Of a DNA stretch of 64,000 nucleotides, positions 33,942 to 45,507 are shown in pieces (position 1 is the stretch's first letter; every line of letters starts with the position of its first letter). The DNA lies in contig NC_051095.1 of assembly GCF_901709675.1 (NCBI RefSeq), forward strand, positions 28,288,956 to 28,352,955. Direction: 5' to 3'. Made by a program: the position numbers and the translations under genes. This DNA comes from Syngnathus acus. Its lineage: Eukaryota > Chordata > Actinopteri > Syngnathiformes > Syngnathidae. The notes under the pieces were generated by a model. The model had not been told where the DNA came from. It made no database searches and saw nothing but the letters and a program-made list of their open reading frames with translations.

Positions 33942-33997
33942 TGGATGGATGGATGGATGGATGGATGGATGGATGGATGGATGGATGGATGGATGGA
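33942..33997. repeat. (ATGG)n LINE tail
   Basis: Perfect GGAT tetranucleotide run at the 3' end of the + strand Rex3-type LINE. Confidence 0.95.
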
Positions 33998-35254
33998 TAA
34001 ACTGGTAGAGGGAGGGTAACTGGTTGAACGAGTCAACCTCTATTGCAGTTCCAAATTTCACCAGAGGAGCGTGCCAAAGCTAGATTGACTTGACATAGGG
34101 GTAACCTAATGGAAAACTAGTAGATCAATAAGTTAAATTGCTAGTGACTAGAGAAACACGACCCGTTCTGAATTATGCATAGCAACACACAATTTGGGAT
34201 TATTTTATTTTATTTTGCTTTGCCATAATATACTTTGAAACTGCTTGAGTATTTTTAATCTGCTAACTAGGAGAACCCATGATCATAGTTATGATTGTGT
34301 TAATGACTATTGTGAAAATATGTGTTATTATTGTCACAATGTTTAATCAATATCCAACATGTATTTAACATTCACACATGAACGTATAAATGTGACCAAA
34401 GACAAAGAGGAGGAAGGGGTTGATAGTGATACTGTTTGATGGAAAACTGCGATCCCACGCATGAGCCTGACCCGGAGGTCACCTCATCCGGTTGAGGATG
34501 CAGCTGCAGTCTATTTTAAATTTAGTCATGGCAAAACACAGGTATAGGACTTAACGGAAAAACTGGTACGTGACCAAGCTGGCGTAAGAAGGCCGTTCTG
34601 ACACAGAGCGGGGCTCTCCCTCGTCAGGGTGATGGCCCTGCTGCTGCTGCCCGGAGCAAAGAACGTCGTTCAGACAAAGATCTATTTTTCATTCTTTTTG
34701 AGATCAGACCAAAATCTACTAAGATGAATTTCTAGTGTCTTCGAATTGGACTTCATCAAATTTTAAGCTTCGAGATAGTCAAGGGGAAAGCGGCTCCTGA
34801 GGCAGCAAGAGGGAGACACCATATTAGGGCGTTGGCTTTCTCCTCAAGGCAGACCTATATTTTTAAACAAATTCGTATTTTTGGAACAAGAATTGATCCC
34901 TCGACTTTTCCACCAAATAGCATTTTATACCTTTTATCTCTTACCCTCTTTTATGCTATTTTTTGAGAGTTACAATCGAGAGAACTTCGAGAGTGAATAA
35001 TCTTGCTTATTGAGATTGGTGAATAGAATTATTGTTGTTTGTTCGAACAATTGAGAATTGTAATTCTTTTTCTTACTTATTCATTAAATTTGTAATGTAT
35101 AATCATTTAACATCGCGTAATGATTATTTAGACTTTTAAACTTCTAAATCTCTTGTTTCTCTATCATAATCAGACTGTAAACCATTCAGTTCTTTTTAAA
35201 GTGAAGACAGCTTTTATCCTTGACATCAGGAATTGTCAGATCTGGTTTGAAATA
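33998..35254. other. Unclassified 1.25-kb intron segment
   Basis: No coding sequence recognised. 34035-34085 weakly resembles 30990-31031 ('ttcaccagaa/ggag...gtgccaaag'), on the other side of the LINE, hinting at a common repeated host sequence. The stretch from 34440 to 35160 has the look of an LTR or retroviral leader ('gacacagagcggggctctccctcg'), but no terminal repeats or coding neighbours confirm this. Confidence 0.35.
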
Positions 35255-35827
35255 CCGTATTGGCCCGAATATAAGACGGCCCTGATTATAAAACGACCCC
35301 CTCTTTTTCAAGACTCAAGTTCAAAAAAAGACTTTTTGAACACCAAATTTAATTTTTATACACAAAATAATTACAGTAAATCTGAAACAAATGAACAATA
35401 TATTAGAGAAAAAGCATGTTATTTTGCCTCATTCAAATCATGAAAAAATCTGTCTCACATCTTAATATCTGAACATTTAAATATGTAAATTAAAGTGCAA
35501 TCACAATTGTAAATGAATGGCTTCTGGTTTTTGAAATGTAAATACCTAAACCAATATACTGTGATAAAACAACAAAATTGCAATAACTGCATTAACCATC
35601 AAAGTGAACTCTAACAAACAAATCTGAATAAGGAAAATCATTGCAATAAAATAATGCAAACTGGTTTAAAGTTGAGAGTAGCTGAGATCTGTCATGTCAG
35701 AACATAACTGTGATACAACAACAAAATTGCAATAACTGCATTAACCATCAAAGTGAAGTCGAACTGTAACTGTAGTCTTGAAACAAATCTAAATAAGGAA
35801 AAACATTGCAATAAAATAATGCAAACT
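35255..35827. mobile_element. MITE-D, truncated, with internal duplication
   Basis: The left terminus CCGTATTGGCCCGAATATAAG follows a TA. The body matches the complement of 28980-29560 and the + copy at 40437. The block 'caacaaaattgcaataactgcattaaccatcaaagtgaa' occurs twice (about 35570 and 35720). The right end is lost at 35827. Confidence 0.75.
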
Positions 35828-36666
35828 GCTACCGCTATTGTTGCGGAGCCTGAGGACTGTATAGGGGGTTGGCTCGGATGGTTATGCTCTTTTCGCCCCC
35901 GGGTGTCGGTCAGAACACAGGAGGGAAGACGTGGTTCAGTTTTGAACGGAGACCCGGCCGCTTAACGCGGATTTGACAGTGTAACCTACATAATCTGACT
36001 CTATCGGATCTTGTCCCTAAAGTTTAACGGGTTCAGCTGCAAACACAGGCATTGTGCGGTGGTGGGGGACCAATTTTATCTTTGACTACCTTTTTATTCA
36101 CCAAACCAAAATGCCAGCCACTGCTCTCAAGCAGAAATAATAGTAACAGAAGGGTGCCGCCAAGCCGTCTGGGTCATCAAAATAATTCTAATGATATTTA
36201 TTTGTCTTCTCTTTTTTTATTTGATTAGTTTATTTTGGCGAGTACATGGTCAACACACCTATTAAAACTTCATCTCACATTTCGTTTTACATGACTTGTC
36301 AAAAAGGGAAGCGGGTTGAAGCAATTCTGCTTATCTTGTCCCGTCCTGATTTTAACCAAGGATTTCACTGGCAGACACACAATCTACATATCTACAGTAC
36401 GACCTATAATACCACCATAACCAAGAAAAAAAGAAAGAAACAAAAGAAATATTTGACACATGATAACATCATTTGAATACAGCAATAAGTAGTTAAATGG
36501 GAGTTTGATAAGAATTGATAGTTTGATTTGTATACAGCAATGACAAGTTGATTGAGTTATAACATATTTTGACAGTTTGATTTGAATACAACAGTAACAA
36601 TTTAATCAATTTCGAGAAAGTTGCGTTTTGCTTGTTGATATTTTCGTTTGATGTCGACATTAGACC
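35828..36666. other. Unclassified segment, possible retroelement leader
   Basis: No coding sequence recognised. On the minus strand 'aattggtcccccaccaccgcac' (about 36053-36074) resembles the context of the primer-binding site at 50261, but no matching tRNA could be named. The rest is AT-rich. Confidence 0.3.
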
Positions 36667-36997
36667 TGTTGGATTTGATCCACAATTTGGGAAGCGCGCT
36701 ATCTGCGCCTCACGGCAAAAGCCACAGCCAATCACCTGTTATACAATTCACTCACTACGTGCTCATTTTATTTCTTCAGTTTTAGGAAAAGTCTAAGACA
36801 CCGAAACAAAATTCAGACTTACCGTATTTTTCGGACTAAAAGTCGCTCAATATAGGTCGCATTAGCCATAGAATGCACAATAACGTGAAAAAAAACATAT
36901 GTAAGTCGCTCCGGAGTATAAGTCGCATTTTGGGGAAAATGTATTCGACAAAACCCAACACCAAGAACAGACATGAACGAGCAACAACAGGCTAAAC

Positions 36998-37896
36998 CAG
37001 TGGTCCCCAACCACCGGGCCGCGGACCGGTACCGGTCCGTGGGTCACTTGGTACCGGGCCGCGGAGCCGCACAGGAAAAAAAATAAAAAATTTTTTTTTT
37101 CATTGACGATCAATTCATTCAGGTTAAGACGCTCGTCCCGGTCACGTGACATGTTTCCCCAGTCGAGCCCGCAAAGCTAGCAAAAGTGAGTAAGAATTTA
37201 TTTTGAAAAATATAAAAAATTTGGCGAATCTCTCCCAATTACATCTGTCGGTGCATCTGAAAAATAAGGACTCTTGACACGGGGCGCTCGTCTCGGTCAC
37301 GTGACATGCCACCACAGTCAAGCCCGCGAGGCAAGCAAAAATGAGCAAGAAACAGAGAAGTTTGGAAAGCTTCTTTGGAAAGGGAAAAACGTCCAATGAG
37401 GACACTGAAGAAGAAGAGGCTACGACTTCTAAGAAAAGGAAAGCTGCATTTAAAAGAACATTTCTGGAGTCCTACTTAAAATATGGATTTATCGCCACAG
37501 GTGACTCTGACGCGCCAAGTGCACTCCGCATATGTGGCGAAAGGCTAGCTAACGAGGCAATGAAGCCTTCAAACCTACTTCGGCACATGGAGACCAAGCA
37601 TCCTGCATTTAAAGACAAACCTTAACCACTTCGGGTGTCATTGTCTCCGATTACGCCTCGATAGGAACGGCTCATTTCTGAGAAAAGAGCTCGGTGCTCC
37701 CACTAATTCAACGTTTTATTTTTATGTGGTTTATATTTGTTTTTATGCCAGTCGTATCATTTTATTTCATCCTATTTAGATATATAAATATTTAAATAAT
37801 AAATATATAAATATATTTATTTATACAAAGGCCGGTCCGCGAAAATATTTCTGACACGTAACCGGTCCGTGGTGCAGAAAAGGTTGGGGACCACTG
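36998..37896 (+). mobile_element. hAT (Buster-like) element in MITE-B
   Basis: The ends are CAGTGGTCCCCAACCACCGG and GGTTGGGGACCACTG, with a perfect 8-bp target duplication ggctaaac (36990-36997 and 37897-37904). The empty site is preserved in the MITE-B at 29747 (about 29920-29932). Subterminal 'ggaccggtaccggtccgtgg' palindromes are present. It carries only the N-terminal piece of a transposase. Confidence 0.92.
37341..37625 (+). pseudogene. hAT transposase N-terminus (ZBED5/FAM200-like)
   Basis: The 94-residue frame begins MSKKQRSLESFFGKGKTSNE, followed by an acidic patch, a basic KKRKAAFKRTF and a BED-type finger. The finger keeps the Cys in RICGERLANEA and the RHMETKH histidines. The first Cys of the CxxC pair, expected before this, is absent, and the minus-strand copy near 58600 also lacks it. 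ZBED5 and FAM200 are host genes derived from this hAT lineage. Here the frame ends inside a deletion derivative between hAT ends. Confidence 0.75.
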
Positions 37897-39566
37897 GGCT
37901 AAACGATAGGTATGCTAACGTGACATAAACACAAATGAAGAGCTGAGAACGGGCCTGACGTAACATTCAGAGTTATTCAAATAACTATTACATAAATAAC
38001 ACGTTTATGAAACCATCTGTGTCACTCCAATTCATTAAATCCATCGATCGTCCTTTATGTCAACAATGCCGGCCGGGTGCGCGCCGCTGACGGCGCTTGC
38101 ACTTCAAAATATTCCACAGGCCCATATAATGATATATAAATTATATATCAAATAACTATTATATAAGCAATAATATTATCAAAGCATCTGAGTCACTCCA
38201 AATCATTAAATCTATCGATCAAATTCCTCGTCCTTTGTCAACAACGCCGTGCGTGCGCCCTGACGTCAGCCTCGTCGTTATTCCACAGATCTAGTATATA
38301 ACTATTTTGTAGCGTTAACAAAGTACAAGGAAAGATGTGGGTTTGGTAAACGGCTCTTTATTTAACAAAACAAGAGTTCAACGAGCCAACAACTACTGAA
38401 CTGTAACGATAAAAACATACAAGTTGCTACACGAAATAAAATATATCAAATAACCGCCACATGGCCCCAAGCACCGGCGTGGACTTCCACGCGTGTGGCG
38501 GCGTGGACTTCCATCCCCAGAGGTGGCACTTTTATCGCGGTTTAACTTTTTCTATTTTTTCTTTTCTTTTTTTCTTTTGCAAATTTGTGAAAAAATTCAC
38601 ATATAAGTCGCTCCTCAGTATAAGTCGCCCCCCACCCAAACTATGAAAAAAAACGCGACTTATAGTCCGAAAAATACGGTACACAGGTTGGTTGAGTTCA
38701 ATCATAATTCTTGTTAAGAAAGCTCTGTTTTCAGGAAAAATATAATACAACGCTGGGCCTTTTGTGCGACCATGCTCAAGAGCAGAAGGTCTCCATTCAG
38801 AAAAGGCAATGTTCAAGGTCTTTGGTCAGCTTTTATTCAGTTGCACATGCCAGTGTGGGCCGAGTTTGATGGGTGACGAGTCCATGGGGGTGAGGCAAGT
38901 TCGCAGGAGAGTTTGATTCCATTGGAGTGGGTGCAGGTTCGGTGAGAGATGTTTCCGTGGCTGCTGATTATGGGCGATTGGGTGTGTGTGTATGTGGGGG
39001 TTTGACTTGGTGGGGGCTGTTGTTTTCCATTCCGTCTTTCAGCCTTGGCGATCACCGGGGGTGCTAGACAACAATATAAAAAGGAAGTCACAGGAGTAGC
39101 AAGGTGTGCTGGTTTTAAAAGGAAATCACAAGCGTAGCAAGGTGTGACGGTTTCCTTCGGGGGACAGGGAATCGCGGGGCGCACGCAGTACCATGTGCTG
39201 GCTGAGGCATGACCACCGGGATTGAAATGTGGTCAAGATGTCACTGTTCAGGTATGCGGTATTTTATTTTTTTTGGACAGTTTTATTAAAAATGTAGTTT
39301 TAACTGGTTGTTTTATTTCTTGCGGTTGTATCGCTGCCTGCTCTCCCTTTTCATTATGTGTTTGTTAAGTTTCTTTTTGTGTTACTTCTCCCTTGGGCAC
39401 ATTAATACATTTTCTACACTGCCTTTGGGTTGTTGGTCAGTCGTACCATTATTACATTTGGCGTTGTCGGCAAAAGAAATCTGGGGGGGGGAATGACCTG
39501 TTTTTATCAGCTGGATAGTTTTTTTAGTTTAAGGACAGCAGGAGCGGGAGTGAGATTGATCCCTGA

Positions 39567-39923
39567 TTGACAAGTGACAACATTGACGCGTCCAGTAGCG
39601 GCGGAGCTTATGAAGAGCCCGATAGACAAGCAATCATGTCACAGCGGATAAAAGATCTTGAGAGCGAGCTGGCTGCTTTGAGAGCGGCAGCTGACTCGGA
39701 AATGCCCTCCACCTCATTTGGGGCGGCGAGTGGAGGAGCACTGAGCGTTTCAGATCACGTAATCTACTTGCAGCAGGACAGGAAAATGCCGCTGTTTTCC
39801 GGAAATATGTACCATGTGGATTCACCGACTTTGGATGAATGGATTGAGAAAATGAGAGACTATGTACAAATGAGAGGGCACACGGAAAAGGAACCTGGTC
39901 AGGTTGTCTTGCACCATCTAGAG
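39567..39923 (+). pseudogene. gypsy-like gag, N-terminal piece
   Basis: The open frame from 39567 has an N-terminal Ser/Gly-rich stretch and a short coiled coil (RIKDLESELAALRAAAD). After these comes the start of a capsid-like domain (RKMPLFSGNMYH ... TLDEWIEKMRDYVQ) of Ty3/gypsy gag style. Gag forms the cytoplasmic particle of an LTR retrotransposon. The frame is cut at 39923 by the terminus of a hAT transposon and resumes in the same sense at 50837, 10.9 kb away. Confidence 0.75.
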
Positions 39924-40436
39924 CCAGGGTGTCAAACGTACTGCCCGCGGGCCGGATCTGGCCCGCGAACGGATTTAGTCCGGCCCACGAGATGATTTTG
40001 CAAAGTATAAAAATGAGCTGCAGTTTTTCAATGAAAGAAACTGCCGTTCTAAATGCGTCCACTGGATGTCGCAATAGCAATTCTGTTAAGCAAGCAAACT
40101 GTTTATCCCGGGGCTGAGCAAGTGACCAATCAAGTAGCCTACAGCTTCCGGAGCTACCTTTTGATTCTGCCTGCGTTATTACATCTTCTACTTTGAACGT
40201 TACGTGCTTTGGCACCCTTATTAGCGCAAAATGCCTCTGGACGCAGAGTGTTCCAAGAAAAATGGTCATCCTCCTATTTATTCACGGAAGTGAATGGCAA
40301 AGCTGTGTGTTTGGTGTACTCACAGCATGTTTCAGTGCTGAAAGAATATAACATTCGTCGCCACTATGAGACTCTTCATGCCGACAAATACAACACATTT
40401 CAAGGACAACAGAGAAGAGAGAAGGTGAATGAATCA

Positions 40437-41083
40437 CCGTATTGGCCCGAATAAAAGACGACCCTGATTATAAGACGACCCCCTCTTTTTCAAGACTCAA
40501 GTTTGAAAAAAGACTTTTTGAACACCAAATTTAATTTTTATACAGAAAATAATTACAGTACATCTGAAACAAATGATTTTAACAATATATTCGGGAGAAA
40601 AAGCATGTTATTTTGCCTCATTCAAATCATGCAAAAACTGTCTATCACATCTTACTATCTGAACATTTAAACATGTAAACTAAAGTGCAATCACATTTGT
40701 AAATGAATGGCTTCTGGTTTTTGAAATGTAAATAAACCAATCTACTGTGATAAAACAACAAAATTGCAATAACTGCATTAATCATCAAAGTGAAGTCGAA
40801 CTGTAACTGTAGTCTTGAAACAAATCTGAATAAGGAAAAACATTGCAATAAAATAATGCAAACTGGTTTAAACTTGAGAGTAGCTGAGATCTCTCTCTTT
40901 CTTCTTCGTGACAGGAGTTCGCTTTGGCCTGGGGAGTTAAATTCAGCATTCGCTTTAAAGATATCTGGCGCCATCTAGCGTTGTGAATGGGTATAATGTC
41001 TAGACCCCGAATGTAAGACGACTCCCACTTTTTCAGTTTTATTTCAGTGCGAAAAACACCGTCTTATATTCGGGCCAATACGG
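40437..41083. mobile_element. MITE-D, complete, inside the hAT transposase
   Basis: It runs from CCGTATTGGCCCGAATAAAAG to the complement ending 'ttcgggccaatacgg', with TA at 41084-41085 and ca on the left. It disrupts the transposase frame just after 'aaggtgaatga'. It is reverse-oriented relative to the copy at 28702. Confidence 0.85.
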
Positions 41084-42254
41084 TATTCTCGGGTCTGAAG
41101 AAACAGCAGTGTTTACTCATAACAGAGAAATCAGTGATGCTGCAGTGAAAGCTACCTTATTGCCAATGAAATTGCAATGGCTTCAAATCCATTTAGTGAC
41201 GGTGAATTTGTGAAAACATGCATGCTGAAGGCTGCGGAGATTGTGTGCCCTGAAAAACGGCAGGCTTTTGCAAATATCAGCCTGACAAAAAACACAGTTG
41301 CAGACAGGATTTTTGGTATTGCTGCGGATTTAGACAGCCAATTGCAACGCAAAGTAAAGTCATTTATTATGTTTTCAGTGTCAATTGATGACAGCACAGA
41401 CATTACAGATGTTACGCAACTAGCAATATTCATCCGTGAAGTTGATCACACTTTGACCATCACTGAGGAGTTCGTGGAGTTGGTGCCAATGATGGATACC
41501 ACAACAGCAGCTGATATTTTCACTGCACATTTCGGCGCACTGGACAGGGTTGGAGTGGACTGGTCCCACACTATCAGCCTGGCCACCGATGGTGCGCCAT
41601 CAATGAGCGGAAAAAAAGCAGGTATTGTGACAAATTTCCGGGAGAAAGTGCAGACGCAAATGGAGGACGTGATTTTTGGACATTTCACTGTATTTTGCAT
41701 CAGGAAGCTTTGTGTTGCAAGTCATTCAAGATAAGATAAAATAAGATAATCCTTTATTATTCCCTCAATGGGGAAACTCCTGTGTAAGCAGCAGTACACT
41801 TAACATGCAGTACACACACACACGCATGCGGGGAAGGGGATAAAAGATTTTAAAAAAGTAAGAGATATATATAATTAAAAATAATATGGACAGCATATAC
41901 ACAATACACAATATACAGTGGAGATAAAAAAAGTATTAGATAAAAAAAATAGTGCAAAAGAAGAAAAAAACAGTGCAAAAAAAGCAGGTGAAAAGAGTAT
42001 GAGGTAGACAGATATTGCACATATGATTGCACATACGGTTATTGCACGTTATTATTGCACGTAATTATTGTCCGTTATCTACAGTGATTAGCCTGGTTAT
42101 ACAGTCTGATGGCAGCAGGGAGGAATGACCTGCGATGCCTCTCGGTGGTGCATCGTGGGTGACGAAGCCGGTCACTGATGGAGCTCTCCAGGGCCCTGAC
42201 AGTCTCATGAAGGGGGTGGGAGACGTTGTCCATGATGGAGGACAGCTTAGCCAC

Positions 42255-42713
42255 TGTTGGATTTGGTCCACAATTTAGGGAGCGCTATCTGCGCCTCACG
42301 GCAAAAGCCATTGCCAATCACCTGTTATCCAATTTACTCACTGCGTGCTCGTTTAATTTCTTCAGATTTAGGAAAATGCAAAGACACTGAAGCAGAAATT
42401 AGACTTACACAGGTTGGTTGAGTTCAATCATAATTCTTGTTAAGAAAGCTCTGTTTTCAGGAAAGTACAATACAGCGCTAGGCCTTTCAAGAGCAGAAAG
42501 TCTCCATTCAGAAAAGGCAACGTTCAAGGTTCTTTGGTCAGCTTATATTCAGTTGCACAGGCCGATGTGGGGCGAGTTTGATGAGTGATGAGTCGTTGGG
42601 GTGGGGCGAGTTCGCAGTAGAGTTTGATTCCATGGGAGTGGGTGCTGGTTATGGACGATTCGGTGTGTGTGTGGGGGCTGTTGTCTTCCATCCCGTCTTT
42701 CGGCCTTGGTGAT
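42255..42713 (+). repeat. gypsy LTR-like fragment
   Basis: It is collinear with 36667-36821 and 38682-39045 (about 85% identity by eye), starting exactly at TGTTGGATTTGG. Similarity ends after 'ctttcggccttgg'. It has no MITE-B, so it preserves the empty target. It sits within the LINE coding sequence. Confidence 0.75.
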
Positions 42714-43408
42714 CATCTTTGGCCGAGTCCTTGGCTGTCTCCCTCTAGCACCAGCTGGTTTTTATCTCCAAGTGACCTTCCTGTAAACATTCTCCTCCAT
42801 CCTTGCACATATACTGTCGTACCTCATTCTTTCAATTTTGTCATTTTGTACGAATTTATGTGAGCTTTTTGGCTGTCACATCATTAATCTATTACTGTTC
42901 CCTGACTATGCAAAGTCAGTTCTTTTGATACTCCATGTCTTTGCTCACATCATTATATTCTTAGTTTAATCATGCTTCCCACCATATCTTTTCTTTGTTA
43001 GGCAAAATATTTCCCTCTGTGCAGAGCGTTCAGTAGTAATCGAAAAGCTGGCGTCCCGCATCAGGCGACATATGACGTTTAATCAAAACACAAGATATAA
43101 TCAAGTACTGAACGGTCAAGACGACTCTGGCCGTGTCCATGATTTAGAGAAAAAACATCAGGCATGCATTACACAGTTCCTTAAGGGTCATTAAGCTATT
43201 TAGGCAACATATCAAAAGACATTTATTTTGCAGTGCACAGAAATACATATTGAATCGTGAAGTTGTAGCAACCTCTGTTATTATCTTATATCAAATAATG
43301 TCTAGTTATGTCTCCTTTATTGGTTGACTCCATGAATATACTTGTCTGCTTATATACTTTATCCAAAGAGATGTGAGCGTATCTGTTATTGTGGCTAGGC
43401 GGGTTTTG
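42714..43408 (+). other. Unclassified segment with an exon-like open frame
   Basis: 695 bases that match no other family here. A polypyrimidine stretch and TTAG (43000-43001) precede an open frame (43002-43194) encoding a charged, helix-prone peptide (CAERSVVIEKLASRIRRH ... LEKKHQACITQFLKGH) and a TAA. No donor site follows before the stop. I do not recognise the peptide. It may be host sequence carried in by an element or a chance frame. Confidence 0.35.
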
Positions 43409-45507
43409 TGTCTTTTGACCCTATTCCTTCACCACCATCCTCCTCTCCCCCACCACCTCCACCCGGTCCAGACTGCAGCCCAGGACAGAGCCGGCTTTCT
43501 TCACCACCTTGTCCAGCCTCTTCCTCTCCGCTGCAGTGATGCCGCTGCTCCAGCAGACCACCCCATAAAAAATGGCGGACGCCACCACAGAGTCGTAGAA
43601 GGTCCTTAGGAGGCCGTCCCTCACTCCGAAGGACCTCAGTCTGCGCAGCAGGTGGAGTCTGCTCTGGCCCTTCTTGTATAGGGCCTGAGTGTTACCAGTC
43701 CAGTCCAGTTTATTGTTCAGGTGAACACCCAGGTACTTGTAAGAGTCCACAATCTCTACGTCCGTTCCCTGGATGTTCACCGGCGAGGGGGGGATGGTTG
43801 GTGGGTTCGGTGGAGTTGAGAGTGGGCTGGGGGGTTTGGAGGGGAGGTAGCAGGGGGCGGGGTTGAGGTGAGAGTCCTCGGAGCAGAAGAGGCTCCAGTC
43901 GGGGGAAAGTGCAGCAGGGCTGGGTGGGTGGGGGGAGGAGTGGATGGTTGTTCAAACCGGTTGAAGAACCGGTTCAGGTCATTCACCCACTCCTGATCCC
44001 TGTCCAGCGCAGGTCTGGAGTTGCTACGTCCTGAGATGGTGTTCAGGCTCCTCCAGACCCCGCTGACGTCGTCCCGCTGCAGCTGGTCTTCCATCCTCCT
44101 CCTGTAGTTGCTCTTCCCCTCCCTGATCTTCTTCCTCAAGTCCCTCTGCACCGTCTTCAGCAGGTCCCTGTCTCCTGATTTAAAGACCCTCCTTTTGTCC
44201 CTGAGCAGGTCTTTAATCTCAGGGGTGATCCAAGGTTTACTGTTTGCAAAAACTCTGACTGTTTTGGTGGGTATGGTGGAGTCTACACAAAAGTTAATGT
44301 AGTCTGTGACACAGCTGGTGAGACCGTCGATGTCGTCCCCGTAGTCCTCACAGAACACGTCCCACACCGTGGTCTCAAAACAGTCCTGAAGAGTCTCCAG
44401 AGATTCTTCAGACCAGATCTGTCTGGTGTGGGTGACTGCTGGTTGCCTGTGCACCAGAGGCTGATACAGGGGGAGAAGGTGGATCAGATCGTGATCAGAT
44501 CTTCCAAGGGGGGAAGGGGGGATGATGTATATGCCTCCTTAAGGTTGGCATAAAAAAGGTCCAGTGTTTTATTTCCTCTGGTGCTGCAGGTGACATATTG
44601 GATAACGTCTTTGAAAGTGGTCATCCAAACTGTTAATTTCATCCGATCCAGAGGCCTGAATCACTGTCAGTTTGACAGCCTTTTTAGAGAGAAAGACCAC
44701 AAGTATGGCCTGCCTTACCACACTGAGGTAAGATGGTTAAGCCGAGGTGCTGTGCTGAGGCGTTTCTTTGATTTACGAGAGGAAATTGACCAGTTCATGG
44801 AAAAAAAGGGCAAACCAGTATTAGAATTTCAGTCCACAAAATGTATGCAGGACCTTGCATTTATGGTGGATGTTACAGAGCACTTGAATAACTTTAACAA
44901 AATGCTATAAGGGCGCAACAAAGTTGCCACGCAAATTACAACAGCATATGTGCTTTCAAGTTGAAGCTGTCATTGTGGGAGACGCAACTCGCAGGGAGTG
45001 ATGCAGCTCACTTTCCTTGTCTGAAAGATGTGTGCGTGACTCAATATGCCGCAGGCATGAAGCGGTTCAAAGATAAAATAACGGGACTATTGCGGGAGTT
45101 TGAGCAACGCTTTCAGATTTTTGGCGAACTGGAGAAAGTTTTTTGCTCGCCATTCACCGCCTCTGATCTGCCCATCAACATCCAACTTGAAATAATAGAC
45201 TCGCAGTGCTAGTCAGATTTGAAGGGTAAATTTGCCACAGCTGGGTTGGACACTTTTTATCAGTATCTTTTGCCGTTACCCCAATTTGACAGCCCTTGTT
45301 GCAAAACTGTTGTGTATGCTTGGAAGCACATATCTTTGTGAGCAAGTTTTCTCTGTAATGAGCATAAATAAAACAAAGCTGCGTTCAAGGCTCACGCACA
45401 AGCACTTAAATAACATCCTGAAATTGGCTGCCACTCAGGAGGTAACGTCTGATATTGATGAACTTGATGAAAAGATGCCAAGGTTCAGAGGAAAAATAAA
45501 CGAGTAA

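Larger units (their letters stand above)
31035..33997 (+). mobile_element. Rex3/RTE-type LINE, near full length, + strand
   Basis: It starts within 5' endonuclease coding sequence and runs through EN, RT and C-terminus to an ATGG tail at 33942-33997. It is homologous throughout to the minus-strand copy at 13990-16925. Frame breaks occur near 31450, 32266, 32850 and 33000. The 3' end 'ccccgcgacccgaccccggataagcagaag' resembles the SINE tails in this window. Confidence 0.88.
36822..38679. mobile_element. MITE-B hosting a hAT element
   Basis: The ends are CCGTATTTTTCGGACTAAAAG and its complement with TA flanks (36820-36821, 38680-38681). It is inserted in the gypsy LTR. The paralogous LTR piece at 42255 has the uninterrupted target 'agacttacacaggttgg' (about 42404-42420). 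Confidence 0.9.
36667..39456 (+). repeat. gypsy 5' LTR (interrupted)
   Basis: It begins TGTTGGATTTGATCC, where similarity with 42255-42713 also begins, and ends ...attaca at 39456. 'tttggcgttgtcggc', a candidate primer-binding site, follows. A TATA-like tataaaaa is at 39075. Without the MITE-B insertion (36820-38681) it is about 930 bases. The 3' boundary is inferred from the TG...CA rule and the following gag leader. Confidence 0.6.
41729..44588 (-). mobile_element. Rex1/CR1-type LINE, minus strand, interrupted
   Basis: The 3' tail (aagataagataaaataagataatcctttatt) is at 41729. The C-terminal peptide encoded at 42070-42254 includes MDNVSHPLHETVRALESS and HRRSFLPAAIRLYNQAN. After an insertion (42255-43408) the LINE continues with KKGQSRLHLLRRLRSFGVRD (about 43660) and an N-terminal linker (44454-43780). 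The RT core, including YADD, is missing between about 43780 and 43800, so it has an internal deletion. It separates two blocks of the hAT transposase. Confidence 0.78.
40217..45507 (+). pseudogene. hAT transposase, broken into three blocks
   Basis: Block 1 (40217-40436) is the BED finger: FQEKWSSSYLFTEVNGKAVC, then RRHYETLH; the second Cys of CLVC has become Tyr (CLVYS). Block 2 (41084-41728) covers the RNase H-like catalytic start: DGEFVKTCMLKAAEIVCPEK, then SVSIDDSTDITDVTQLAIFI and SLATDGAPSM. Block 3 (44584-45507) runs TEVRWLSRGAVLRRFFDLRE to the hAT dimerisation region (LCEQVFSVMSINKTKLRSRL). MITE-D separates blocks 1 and 2; a LINE separates 2 and 3. Stops and frameshifts occur in blocks 2 and 3. 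The family resembles the transposase domain of GTF2IRD2. Confidence 0.85.

Noticed and set aside
34440-35160. Possible LTR and leader of another retrovirus
   Set aside because: No second copy, no terminal TG/CA pair with a target duplication, and no neighbouring retroviral coding sequence could be seen.
36053-36074. Candidate second primer-binding site
   Set aside because: Similar local context to 50261, but the bases do not match a tRNA 3' end I can name, and no gag or pol is adjacent.
39634-40269. A 211-codon minus-strand open frame
   Set aside because: It crosses the border between gag and the hAT end and is antisense to recognisable gag and transposase coding.
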